Shown here piece after piece: positions 11,125-21,749 of a DNA stretch of 64,000 bases (its first letter is position 1; each line of letters opens with the position of its first letter). Source of the stretch: Cavenderia fasciculata. Lineage: Eukaryota > Evosea > Eumycetozoa > Acytosteliales > Cavenderiaceae. The position numbers and the translations under genes are program-made. The notes under the pieces are model-generated. The model searched no databases, had not been told where the DNA came from, and worked only from the letters and a program-made list of their open reading frames with translations. The DNA lies in contig NW_004457723.1 in NCBI RefSeq assembly GCF_000203815.1, positions 372,001 through 436,000 on the forward strand, given 5' to 3'.

Positions 11125-12229
11125 ATGAATTTTTATAAACTACATGTCGATCAAGTATTGTCATCTGTCAAGTATGACAATCAATTCAAATACCAGTCTC
11201 TAGAGTATCAAGGTGTATGGATTCAAGGTATCATAAGTGATGTCAAAGGTAGTGGAAATGGAACAAACAGCAGCAACTCTATGTCTGTTGACGATGATGA
11301 CATTGTAGATAACAAAAGTAATGTTTCTGGTACACTATCAACAGGATCATTGTCTAGTGATCTAACAATGTCAAACTTTCAATTGGATGATGGTACTGCC
11401 GATGGTGTCTTTATCCTCATTCCCGATGATATCATGAACCAAATTCCTTTTAATCTTTCAAATGGTCAATATGTTATAGTCTTGGGTAAATATATAAAAG
11501 ATAAAAAGAAAAAGTATAGTCGTACTTGAGAGTAAACTAACAATTCAAATTATATATATATATATGTATGTATGTATAGGTTCATTGGAAGAAGAATCAG
11601 GTCAAGAAAAGTTTGTAGTTGCAAATAATATTATCAATCTATCACATAATACTCGGACAAGAAAGAAAATATGGGATCTTCAATTAAAACATATACATCA
11701 AACTGTTTATGGATTCACCACCAATGACACTGATAATAATAATAATAATGATAATCTAAAACAACAACAACAACAAAATGGAGATGACATTGATGAGATT
11801 AATTTCGATTACAATGATGATCCATTAAATGGTTCAAGTATAATGGTTGGTGGTAATGACATTGATAGTGACCAACAAGATGAAGAAGAAGATGTTGAAT
11901 CAATTCAAGAACGTTATTTTAGTCAAAATAATGATGAAAAAGATAATGATCAAAAAGAACAAGAAGATGAACAACAAGATGAAGACGAAGAAGAGGAGGA
12001 GGAGGAGGAGGAAGTTACAGTATCAAAGAAAAGAGTTGATAAAACTAAAAAGAAAACTATTAATTTGGATGATGAAGAAGAAGAAGAAAAAGTTAACAAA
12101 TCCGAATCAATAACAACACCATCAAAAGATGATAACCAAACAAGTTTTTCATTTACATTTGGAGATACTAGTGTCATTGAGAATAATGAACCAGAAGAAC
12201 AAATGGAGGAAGAAGATATTTGGGAATAA
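11125..12229 (+). CDS. rmi2: RMI2-like OB-fold subunit of the BLM/Top3 dissolvasome
   Basis: Two exons, 11125-11485 and 11580-12229, give 336 residues. The first 180 residues follow human RMI2 in order: an N-terminal LHVDQVL segment, then VWIQGIISDV (human VWMQG), FQLDDGTADGVF, GQYVIVLG (human GKYVMVMG), then FVVANNIINLSHN and IWDLQLKHIHQ (human MTDLSDN and MWELEVEDLH). A Ser/Asp insert separates the second and third strands. RMI2 binds RMI1 in the BTR complex, which dissolves double Holliday junctions. The C-terminal half is an unusual acidic extension of Glu/Asp/Gln blocks absent from the short animal protein. The intron splits a Gly codon. Confidence 0.77.
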
Positions 12230-12341
12230 CAAAAAAATAGTATGTTGTTTAATATATATCAATCATCATCCAATATTGAATAATATATTTTTTTAATAGG
12301 AATAATTTAATTTAATTTAATTTAGTTTAATTTATTTTTGT

Positions 12342-13107
12342 TTAATTTGAAATTGGTTGAGCTACCAATTTTCTAATTTTAACATGATGAACTTGGTTTC
12401 CGTTTCCAGCAGCCAACTTTTCCTTTGCAGCCAACTTTTCTTTTGCCTTTTGGTTTATAGCTGATGGCATATTTGTATGTTCTTGTGTAATATTTTTAGC
12501 TTTTGAATATTGTCCCAACTATAAAGATAGAATAATAATATTTTTGTAAGTACCATAATTATAATTTATAAAATGATTGATTAATATATATTTATATTGA
12601 TATAATTTACCTTTACCATCATATAGCCCATTGATGGTTTCAAAAGATTAAAATAGGCGAAATTTAATAATGGAATATTTTCAATAATACTTTCATTATC
12701 AATCAATTCTTCAAACTATAAAAAGAAAAAAAGAAAAAGAGATTAATATTTAGAAATATATATATATATGGTCTATATTCTTATCTTACCCGAATAATTT
12801 TATCTTCATGATTTTTAACAATAGTAAGAATAAAACGGAGTTTGACAGTTCTCCAAGGGAAAATATTAAATACAACGGAAAGATTGGTATCGATGGAAAT
12901 GGTACGTTGGGAATTATTGGCCATATACTTGTCGACGGTAAGAGAACGGGCATAAACTGGAATTGCCTTGAATACATTGACAATCTCTTCTTTGCCAACC
13001 ACTCCAAATCCTGGACCTGTAAACTCTGCATTTTCATCAAAGTTTTCTCTAATCCATTCCAATGATGGATTTACATTATATAAACTTAAAATATCATGAT
13101 GATCCAT
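12342..13107 (-). CDS. NTF2/SnoaL-like small protein of unknown function
   Basis: Three exons: 12790-13107, 12611-12715 and 12342-12518, all phase 0; 199 residues. Residues 1-140 look like an NTF2/SnoaL-type cone fold: an N-terminal helix, the acidic segment WIRENFDENAEFTGPGFGVVG with repeated aromatic and acidic positions, KEEIVNVFKAIP, then long strands (KLRFILTIVKNHEDKIIR). The C-terminal tail is Lys-rich with a near repeat, EKLAAKEKLAAG. No catalytic residues can be assigned. It may be soluble and cytosolic, as no signal peptide or TM is seen. The family is inferred from pattern alone. Confidence 0.7.
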
Positions 13108-14954
13108 TTTCTTTCTTTTTAAACTTTTTAAAACTATAAAAGTATAATTATAAATAATTAATAATTAATATTTGAACTATTTTGAAAATTCATATTCTAT
13201 AAATAGGTATCAAAAAACTATGCGATTGGTTTGTTGGTTTGTTGGGTTGGTTGTCAATGACCATTGAACTTGGTTGACATTGCGCTATTAGATTAAGATT
13301 GACCAACAAACACAAAATAATAATATTATTTATAGTTGTGTTGTTGATGGTCAAAATCTAAAAGATTAAAAAAGCACACTGTCCTTTTAGATATTATTAA
13401 TTATTATTATTATTTTACACAAAATAATTTACCTTTTAGTAAGTATGACTATTGACAATATTGTAGTTGTGAAAAATATAAAGATATTTATGAAATCTTC
13501 TGTTGAAGAAAAGATAAGAGACTTTTGTCAATTCAATTGTCTGTTGGGTTTGGTTGGTGAGGGAATATATAATCTGGTTATCTTGATTAACATTAACCAT
13601 TCCCCACCACCACCACCAACAACAAAACAACCACACTATCATATATATCGCATGTACAAGCAATGAATTTATTAGTTTTTTTTATTTGTTTGATAAGGTC
13701 ATACATGAATGACATCACACATATGCATGGTATTAACAAATTTTAAAAGAGTTTGCAATGTAAAAATACAACAATAGCAACAACCAGGTGTATTTATATT
13801 TATCTCACACTCCTTTTTCCTACCACACCCACTCTACCAAATTTAATATCTCTCGATTCTACAATGACCAAGAATTGGGTGGTGAGTTGGAATCAATTAA
13901 AAAAAAAAACAAATAATAATTATAATTATTTATTTCCACCCTTTAACATATTTTATCATTTTAATATAGATATAATGATTCCTTTCTTCTTGTTTTTTAA
14001 AAACAATTGGAATTCTATTTTTAAATTTTTTTGAATATATTTATTTATTTCCAAAATTGATGAATTTTATAATAATAAATGGAGGAGATCGTCCCTCCAA
14101 TTTTAAGTAATGCATACAATACAATCGATTGATCTTCTCACACTTTTGTATTTTATACAATCTTTTGGCATTTATGATGATGATGATGATGATGATTGAT
14201 AGTTCATCATCTCATCTTTTTTCCCCCTCTATATCAAAATTAAGGGGGGTGGTATTCAATTCGAAATGGAGGGTATAAATGTGTGGTTTATGATGATGAA
14301 GAAGATGACGATTGATTGCTGTTTGCATGGGTATATATCAATTGAATTGTGTGTGAGTGTGAGATTTGGTTGATGATGGTGATGGGGTATGTATTAATAT
14401 AATTAGAAAGAAAATAAATATCGGTATTGCCAGCCCATACCGCCCTCCCTATTTTCATACAAGATATACCAACCACCAACCACTATATATTTAATAATCA
14501 CTATTTGATGATGATCATCCTCTCCTCCAACCAATTTGGTAAAGTTAAGCACTAGAGTAGAGTTGTTCAACAACCATTTTCTAGCTATCAAACAGTTGTA
14601 ACAGGTAGGTATAGTTCACTCTACGAATGGTTGTAATAGAAACCATCACCCACCTCTTCCCTTTTCACAATAATAACAATATTAACAATAACAATAATAA
14701 CAATTAACATTATCAAACCAAAATAGATTTGTTGACTTGTTTATTCAATCATATAAATATTATTGTTTTAAAACATCATATAAATAATATTAATTAATTG
14801 ATTAATTATTTCAACAGCCAGTAATAACAATAACAATAACAACAACAACAACAACAAATTTAATTCTTCTGTCTTTTGGTTCCAATAATATTAAGAAAAA
14901 TAAAAAGAGAAGAGATAGTTTATAAAATTTAAATTTAATAATAAAAAAAAACTG
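13108..14954. other. Divergent intergenic region between the NTF2-like gene and myotubularin
   Basis: 1.85 kb without a supported gene. It contains GAT-type microsatellites (about 14175-14200), a GC-richer patch with CCAACC and CCTCC blocks (about 14420-14640), and ACAATA repeats near 14670-14700 and 14825-14860. Short ORFs here show no domain or Dictyostelium-like coding bias. Confidence 0.5.
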
Positions 14955-17900
14955 ATGATGAGTGAAGATGACTTATTCATCAATGATGATGATTCACCTG
15001 TTTTGGTAAGAGATTTAAAGATTAAATGTCTAAAAAGACTGATGAATTTAAAAAATATTTTACTTAATTTTTTATTTTTTAATTTTTCTAGGGAGATTCA
15101 ACAAACAGACCACAACCATCAGTTGTAGAGAATACACATTTTATTTTATTGCCAGGTGAGATACTATTACTATCTTCACCAAATGTAGTTTTATTATGTG
15201 TTGGTAGTAATGAAGATCATCGTATTGGTACATTGTACCAAACAAACTTTCAATTATTCTTTGTTGAAGATTCTAAAAAGGTAACTATTCACATTATTAA
15301 ACACTTTAACCAATGATCATTTGTACTAATCTTTCTTTTCTGATTTCTTAAAGGAAATATCAATGTCATTACCAAATGGATTAGTAATGGAGATTAAGAA
15401 ATTAAAAGGTCAAGTTACTGTAAAGTATAAAGATCCAAATGCTGCTGCTTCTGCAGCTGATAAACTTCAATCAAATGATGGTGCTACTACTAGTACTAGT
15501 AATACTATTCTTTCTTCTTCTACTTCTACTTCTACTTCTACCTCTACTACAACAACAAATAATCAAATTGAAACAATACCAAAATCAACATCAAATTCAA
15601 TATCATTATCAGATGTAAATGGAATATCTGAAAAGGCATTGATTTTGGAGATTAGATCAAAAGATTTTAATATCATTCGAATTTGTTTACCAACCAATGA
15701 AAAGGGTCTGGAAGCATACAATATCCTTTGTAGAATGTCATTTATTGATAATCCTTGTTCCTTTTTTGCTCAAAGTTTTTCACCATTTAAACCAACTTTA
15801 CCAATTAATGGTTGGACTATATATGATCCAATTGAAGAGTATGGAAAATAGAAAAAAAAGAATATTTATAACATTTAATCTAATCTATATTTTCTATCTT
15901 TTTTTATTTTTTAGATATATAAGACAAGGATTATTAAATTCAGATGGACAACCAGGAGAATGGAGATTAACAAAGATTAATAGTAAATATGAATTATGTT
16001 CAACCTATCCTCAACATGTGGTGATTCCATTTTCCATTTCAGATTATATCATTCAAAAATCTGCAGAATTTAGAGGTAAATCTAGATTCCCAGTTTGTAC
16101 TTGGAGACACAAGTATACTCGTGCATCACTTTCAAGATCAAGTCAACCTATTAGTTTGTCTGGAAAGAATACAAGATGTGAAGAAGATGAATTATTAATT
16201 CAAGGTATTAGAAAATCTACACCTCTTTCTAATGTTTCAACCAATCCAGTACAAACAACACCTACTACTCCAACTTCTACATCTACAACACAACCAATTT
16301 CAGGATCAACATCTACATCTTCTTCATCATTGAATCCAAATTCCTCCTCTCAAGGAGTACCACTTGTTATTTTTGATGTAAGACCAAAATCTACAGTTGC
16401 ATCAACATTTAAAAATAGTGCAGTTGAAGATATGAACAACTATTCAAATTGTATTTTGGATTATGGTGGATTACCAAATATCCATGAATTACGAGAATCT
16501 TCAAACAAACTATTCAAAACTATTCGTAATTGGGATGATAAAAAGAGTTGGCACGATGTAAATACTAGTTCATGGTTGAATCAAGTTGGAAAATTATTAT
16601 CTGCCTCTAAAAAAATATTGACCTATCTTCATAATGATGGTAGTTCAGTTTTAATTCATTGTACTGATGGTTGGGATAGAACTTGTCAATTAATGAGGTA
16701 AAAAAATAGAAATCAAAACAAATAGATAATAATGAATCAATATTAATTTTTTATTTTAATTTTATAGTCTTGTACAATTATTGGCAGATCCATATTATAG
16801 AACAATAAAAGGATTTATAGTATTAATTTGTAAAGAATGGTTATCATTTGGTCATAAATTTATGACACGTACAGGATCACTGTCATCATTGTCTGCCAAA
16901 CAAACATCACCAGTATTTTTACAATTTATAGATTGTGTTTGGCAATTACTTAGACAATTCCCTACTAGTTTTGAATTTACTGATCAATTTTTACATTTAT
17001 TACTTCATCATGTAAATTCAAATTTATTTGGTACTTTTTTATATGATTCAGATAGAGGTAAAAAAAAAAAAAAGAAAAAAAAAGAAAAAAGAAAAAAAAA
17101 GAAAAAAGAAAAAAAAAGACTAATCTTTTTTTATTTTCCTCTTTAGATCGAACAATTCAAAAGATTCAACAAGAAACTATATCATTATGGTCATTTTTAT
17201 TAAATTGTGTAAAGGAAGGAAATATGTTTTTAAATAATCTTTATGTTTCAACAACTGAAGAGATTGTTCAACAAAATACTAGTTTATTAATGAATGAAGA
17301 AACAAATTTGGAAATGGATGGTGAAGTCAATACTACTACTACAACAACAACAACTCCAACAACCATACCATTTATTGTTAGAAAAGGATATGATAGTGCA
17401 AATGTATTATTTCCAAATATTCTTGGTGTTCAATTGTGGACCGATTATTATCTAAAATGGAGAATCCCACAAAAACTAACAAGAAAACCATATGCTCTTA
17501 TCGATAGAGCTCTAGGTATCCATGGATTCAATGGTGACTTGTTACACATTTCCAAAAAGAAAAAACAATCTCGTCGTCTATCAAAATATCATTCATCATC
17601 GGTCTCTGCTGCTACTTCATCCGCCTCTGCAGCCAAAAGTCTCTCTTCTGATAATTTATTACGTTCTCAATCAACACTATCTGAAAAGAGAAAAAAGAAA
17701 AAGAAAAGAGAAAATCAAACCGATGGTGGTTCAAATATTGATATTAATCATTCAACTCCAAGATTAACTATTATTCAACCTATAGTTGAAACAAATCCAA
17801 CTATTACAACAACAGATGTAAATGAAGAATTAACAATTGTTGATCTTGATAATAATAATAATAACGTTAATAACGGTAATATTGAAATATTAGAAGAATC

Positions 17901-18636
17901 AACATTATTATCATCAATGATTAAACCAATAGTATTGGAAGAACAAAGAGTTGGTCAATTAAGAAGACATAGTACATCCAATTCTTCTCCTATATTTGCG
18001 GCTGTTGTATTCAAGGAAAGTGATTCTCCAAATCTAAAAGCTATTGAACAACAAAAAAATGTTCAGGTACCTCCACCAGAACAATTGGAACCATCAATTG
18101 AACAAGTTCAAGATCCATTATTAGTACAACAAGAAAGTAATAATACTTCTACTACTACAACTACTACAACTACAACAGTTTCAAATGAAAAACAAAGAAG
18201 AAAAGAAAAAAAAGCACGCAAGGAAAGAGAAAGACAAGAAAGAAGAGAGAGAAAGGAAAGAAAGAGATTGGAAAAGAAAGAAAAGGAAGTGGAAAAGGAG
18301 AAAAAGGCACCTATTATTACTGTGGTATTGTCAAACAATAAGAAATCAAAACCAATCAATGGAGCATCGACCATGCCAATCAGAGGTAGCAAGAGTAGAA
18401 TTTCAATCTTTTCCATTTCCTCATCTCCTCCTCCTCCACTCCAACAAGGAGCTCAACCACTCTCACCAACCATGCTTTCTCCCATCCAATCCCCTTCTAC
18501 AGATGCAATGGCAAACAATGACTCGGCTGCTGCTCCAGCAGTTCAACACCAACCCATTTCAGAACCACCTCCTAAAAATTCATTCTCTAGAATGTTTAAA
18601 ACTTTGGCTATTAGAGGTCAAAAATCTTCTTCTTAA
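14955..18636 (+). CDS. Myotubularin-related phosphoinositide 3-phosphatase
   Basis: Six exons: 14955-15005, 15092-15280, 15354-15838, 15915-16697, 16768-17057 and 17147-18636, phases consistent, 1095 residues. An N-terminal PH-GRAM domain (about 20-190, with a Ser/Thr insert) starts around [20 protein letters not shown]. The phosphatase core follows; the active-site loop HCTDGWDR near residue 490 has the catalytic Cys and Arg, so it should be active. [12 protein letters not shown] and [14 protein letters not shown] follow as in MTMR6/7/8. These enzymes remove the 3-phosphate from PI3P and PI(3,5)P2 on endosomes. Past about residue 700 the protein is low complexity, with Thr, Asn and Pro runs and a long Lys/Arg/Glu block ([20 protein letters not shown]) that may form a charged helix. 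No FYVE domain is seen. Confidence 0.95.
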
Positions 18637-19164
18637 GAAAATAAATAATAAAATTTTAAATCAATCAATTAATTAAATAATATAATAATCATAATAATAA
18701 ATATGAGGGTATTTAAATTCCTGTTTGGGATGGAGTGAGGGTCAAAAAAAAAAAAAAAACATGAAAAATGACAAAAACTCGGTTTTGATTGTATGGTTTT
18801 GTCCAAAATCAATGAAACCTTGACCAAACGATAGATAAAAGAGAGTAGAATACGTAGAGTCCAAAAATTTTGTAATGAGAATGGACCATTTTTACAAAAT
18901 CCCAATTCTCACGCACCTACAAACGAGCAACAGCTCTCATCATTCATTATTATTACATTTTATATAACACTATACAATCTATAAGACTAACCATAGTTTA
19001 TATAAGGTAACTAAATAATAAAGATTATTACATTTTATATAATACTATACAATCTATAAGACTAACCATAGTTTATAAAAGATCTTGATTATTACTATCT
19101 ATATCGTAGGGCCCTCGACAAGATAGAGCATAGTTTAGTAAAATTTTCTGCTCCCCCAAGAAAC
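18637..19164. other. Intergenic: 3' flank of myotubularin and of tRNA-Glu
   Basis: AT-rich. ATTTTGTAA (18867-18875) and TTACAAAAT (18892-18900) form an inverted repeat. A two-copy direct repeat occupies 18949-19078 (listed separately). No gene is seen. Confidence 0.5.
18949..19078. repeat. Two-copy direct repeat, 75 bp spacing
   Basis: Copies at 18949-19003 and 19024-19078, about 55 bp each, differ at one internal position (ACACTATAC versus ATACTATAC) before drifting apart at the 3' end. They lie about 100-225 bp past the 3' end of tRNA-Glu. Near-identity indicates a recent duplication. Confidence 0.9.
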
Positions 19165-19170
19165 AAAAAA
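19165..19170 (-). terminator. Pol III terminator of tRNA-Glu
   Basis: Six consecutive T on the minus strand, four bases past the tRNA 3' end, the usual RNA polymerase III stop signal. Confidence 0.75.
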
Positions 19171-19174
19171 GTAC

Positions 19175-19245
19175 TCCCTTGCCGGGAATCGAACCCGGGG
19201 TGTCAGTGTGAAAGACTAAAGTGTTACCGACTACACCACAAAGGA
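19175..19245 (-). tRNA. tRNA-Glu (anticodon UUC)
   Basis: 71 nt with no intron. The acceptor stem TCCTTTG/CAAGGGA pairs, with one G-U. The D arm has GTGTAGTCGGTAACAC. The anticodon stem TTAGT/ACTGA (one G-U) encloses loop CTTTCAC, giving anticodon TTC. The T arm CCGGGTTCGATTCCCGG is perfect. A and B boxes are intact, so it should be functional. Confidence 0.95.
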
Positions 19246-19276
19246 ATTGAGTTGTTGTGTTGCCAGAGGGCCTTTG

Positions 19277-19292
19277 GGCCTATTTATAGGCC
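19277..19292 (-). promoter_or_regulatory. TATA-like palindrome upstream of tRNA-Glu
   Basis: GGCCTAT-TT-ATAGGCC is an inverted repeat with 7-bp arms. On the tRNA strand its centre reads TATAAATA, 32-47 bases before the tRNA 5' end, a distance compatible with an external TATA element for TFIIIB. Function is inferred. Confidence 0.35.
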
Positions 19293-19409
19293 TTGTTTGG
19301 CACCCAATCTTTGTTGTCCAACCGCTAGAGATACCCTCTTCCGATTCTTTGCTAGGATCATGAAGCGCACTCCAGCAGACAATAGGCCGTTTTATTAAAT
19401 TTATTTTTA

Positions 19410-19557
19410 GAACAAGCAACAATCCAAAACAATCCAACATTCTTGTTATTTCAAACAAAAAGATATATGATCAACGTCCATATAACATGTATCATAGACA
19501 TGGACAAACCCCCCAGAACAAATTAACTTTAATTCTTCTTGAGATAAATAATCTTTC
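19410..19557 (-). repeat. tRNA-upstream element, copy 1
   Basis: About 148 bp that align, in the orientation of tRNA-Glu, with 46931-47060 upstream of tRNA-Ile. A core of about 75 bp, from AGAATTAAAGTTAATTTG to GGACGTTGATCAT, differs only by one G in a G run and a few end changes. It starts 164 bp upstream of the tRNA. Either a tRNA-targeting retroelement fossil (dictyostelid TRE5 and DGLT-A insert upstream of tRNA genes) or a conserved RNA or control element. Confidence 0.85.
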
Positions 19558-20231
19558 AAGTTTTAATAATTGTTTTTTTTTTGTGCCACACTTCATTTTA
19601 TTGAGTTGAATTTTCATCATTCTTATTATTCCCTCTCTCTCTCTCTCTCTCTTTGAAACAAAATGAATGGAAGTAGAAGAAATCAACTATGTACCCAATG
19701 GATTTATAGAATTAGTTGTCACTTTAGAAAAAGCAGATGAGAAACAAAACAACAAACAAGCAAAACATCAATTCAAAGAATATTCTTTATTGGTAGCACA
19801 GTTGGTAGAGCGATAGAAGAGTAATAGAATCAGAAAAAGACAACGGTGAATAGATTCGGATATGTAGGGAAAGAGATATTATGAGTATTTATCGTAAGCA
19901 CAGTATAACAATAAGAGTGTTTTAGGATCTTAAATAGCCAATTCGAGACAGAGTATAAGACCAGATTTATTATATGATGATAGTATCATGGTTACTCTTT
20001 TTGATGATAAAGTAAACCTATCCAACTGTATAAACATGAAATAATGCAAAAACAAAGATGGTTAATTGACTGATAAATTGACTGATAAATTTACCTATAC
20101 TTTTTTTTAAGAAATCAATACAATTGCTTTATGTACTATTTATCAAAGAAGGACAACCGTTTATTATTAAATATTATTCAAATCATTGTCTCATAGGTTT
20201 GTTATAATTATATTGTTTTTGTAGCCACCCA
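19558..20231. other. Intergenic with a tRNA 5'-half-like relic
   Basis: Contains a TC repeat at about 19632-19652. TAGCACAGTTGG (19794-19805) fits the A-box/D-arm pattern TRGCNNAGTNGG and is followed by TAGAGC, as in a tRNA. No matching anticodon arm or B box GGTTCGANTCC follows, so this is at most a relic. The rest has no coding signal. Confidence 0.45.
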
Positions 20232-20597
20232 TTAAACTACAAACCTCAATATCTTAAAGTTTGAATGTAGTACTGTTAGTAAATGCTCGATATCCCCATC
20301 TTTGTAAAAGGGAAACCAATCATAATGGATAGGATTGACAGAGATTAAAATATCACTCATATTACAAAAATGTAATCGGTTCCTTCTCGAACAATGTTTG
20401 TTCCCTTCTACTTGGCCAGTGATAATGAATAAACAACTCAATAATAATAAATAATGGATATTGTATATTATCCAAGAATAGATAACCAGAGTAATATTCA
20501 AATCTTTGAATAAAAATAGTGCCTGATCAAAACATTCGTTAAATCCATCGGATGATAAGAATGCGCATATTTGTTCGGAGGGTCTGACACCGATCAT
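20232..20597 (-). pseudogene. TLDc-domain relic of the BTB-TLDc family
   Basis: The 3' part aligns at DNA level with the end of the genes at 21750 and 23064: DILISVNP matches DIIISGNP, and the last 100 bases follow the same codons through AAATGCTCG and ACTACATTCAAA, but with length changes that break the shared frame. LFIITGQVEG parallels FLFTIINKQEG. The BTB half and its exon are absent and no paralogue-like start is seen. An open frame of 121 codons happens to span it (TTG-free start ATG at 20597). A degenerate copy of this tandem family is the best reading; expression of the short ORF cannot be excluded. Confidence 0.7.
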
Positions 20598-20825
20598 TTT
20601 ATTTTATCTTCACAATGGGTGACCTCATCTTTCAAAGAGATATTTTTTTTATAAAAAATTTGACCAGGCAATATCCCCCTAAGAATGATATCATAGAAGA
20701 CCTGGTGTTTTGATATTGATTCTAAACCCAACCCGCATGCTATTTAAGATGCTCATATTCAATCGTTTTATTTATATTTAGATTATACAAAAATATAAAA
20801 CTAATATAAATATATATATATAAAA

Positions 20826-21583
20826 ATGTTTATTTCAAGAATTGCTATTTTACTCTCTGTTGCATTTGCAATGATGATTGGTGTACAAGCCCAAAACTGT
20901 TTAAAGAGTAATGGTTACACTGCAGGCTTCACAGTAACATCATTCAACACTTATTACCCAGCTGGTGGTGCAATTGAACCACTTTCTTTCTTTGAAGGTA
21001 TGTTTAACAAACATTAATATAATACTTACTTTTTTATACTAATTTATTTTTATTATTATCAGTTGGTGATACATCTGTTGATTATGATGGACTAAGAATG
21101 CGTGTAAACTATGAGTTTACAATGGCTGGACAACCAGTCGCCAATGGTAGTCTCTGGGGATTCGGTACCATCAACAAGATGTACATTCTTTCACAAGGAG
21201 TCTGTACCATTGCCCCACTCTCATTCCCAATCCAAACATTGTTAAATGGGTCTGTCGTTGGAATGACCAAGCTTGGTCAACTCGATGTCCAAGTATGGAA
21301 GATTGCAGCTGGTGGACTTCCAACCAACCAAGAACTCTTCTACGATAATGTCAATTGTGCTGGAGTTTCGAGTTTGATTTCCAACGCCGATCCATCAACT
21401 CCAGGTTACAGCACCATGTTATTCTTTGATTTTGTTGACCAATACACTGAATCCTACTTTGACCTCCCATCACAATGCACTCAACCAGATCAAATTGCTA
21501 CATTCACCAATGGGTACCAAGAAAAAGAAACATTCCCACATATTCCAAAGTCTCTACACCATTTACTTCGTAGTGGTAACTAA
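20826..21583 (+). CDS. Secreted ependymin-related protein
   Basis: Two exons, 20826-20997 and 21063-21583, give 230 residues. Residues 1-22 form a signal peptide (MFISRIAILLSVAFAMMIGVQA). The mature part follows the ependymin pattern: DYDGLRMRVNYEF, a central ILSQGVCTIAPLSFPIQ, LDVQVWKI, NQELFYDNVNCAGVS, and FFDFVDQYTESYFDLPSQC near the end, with Cys at the expected places. Such proteins have a lipid-binding-like beta fold and are secreted or lysosomal. A Lys/His-rich tail of about 25 residues follows the last Cys. It faces the TLDc relic and converges with the BTB-TLDc array. Confidence 0.78.
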
Positions 21584-21749
21584 ATAATTATAATATTACA
21601 TTATAATTATCAACTCCTTCCTCATTTCTACACACACATGTTAAACTATAATACAAACTTGATAAGTTATAAAAGGTTTAATAGTTATTTTAAATAAATA
21701 AATAAATAAAATCTAATCACAGATTAATAATTATTTATTTTAGTTTAGT

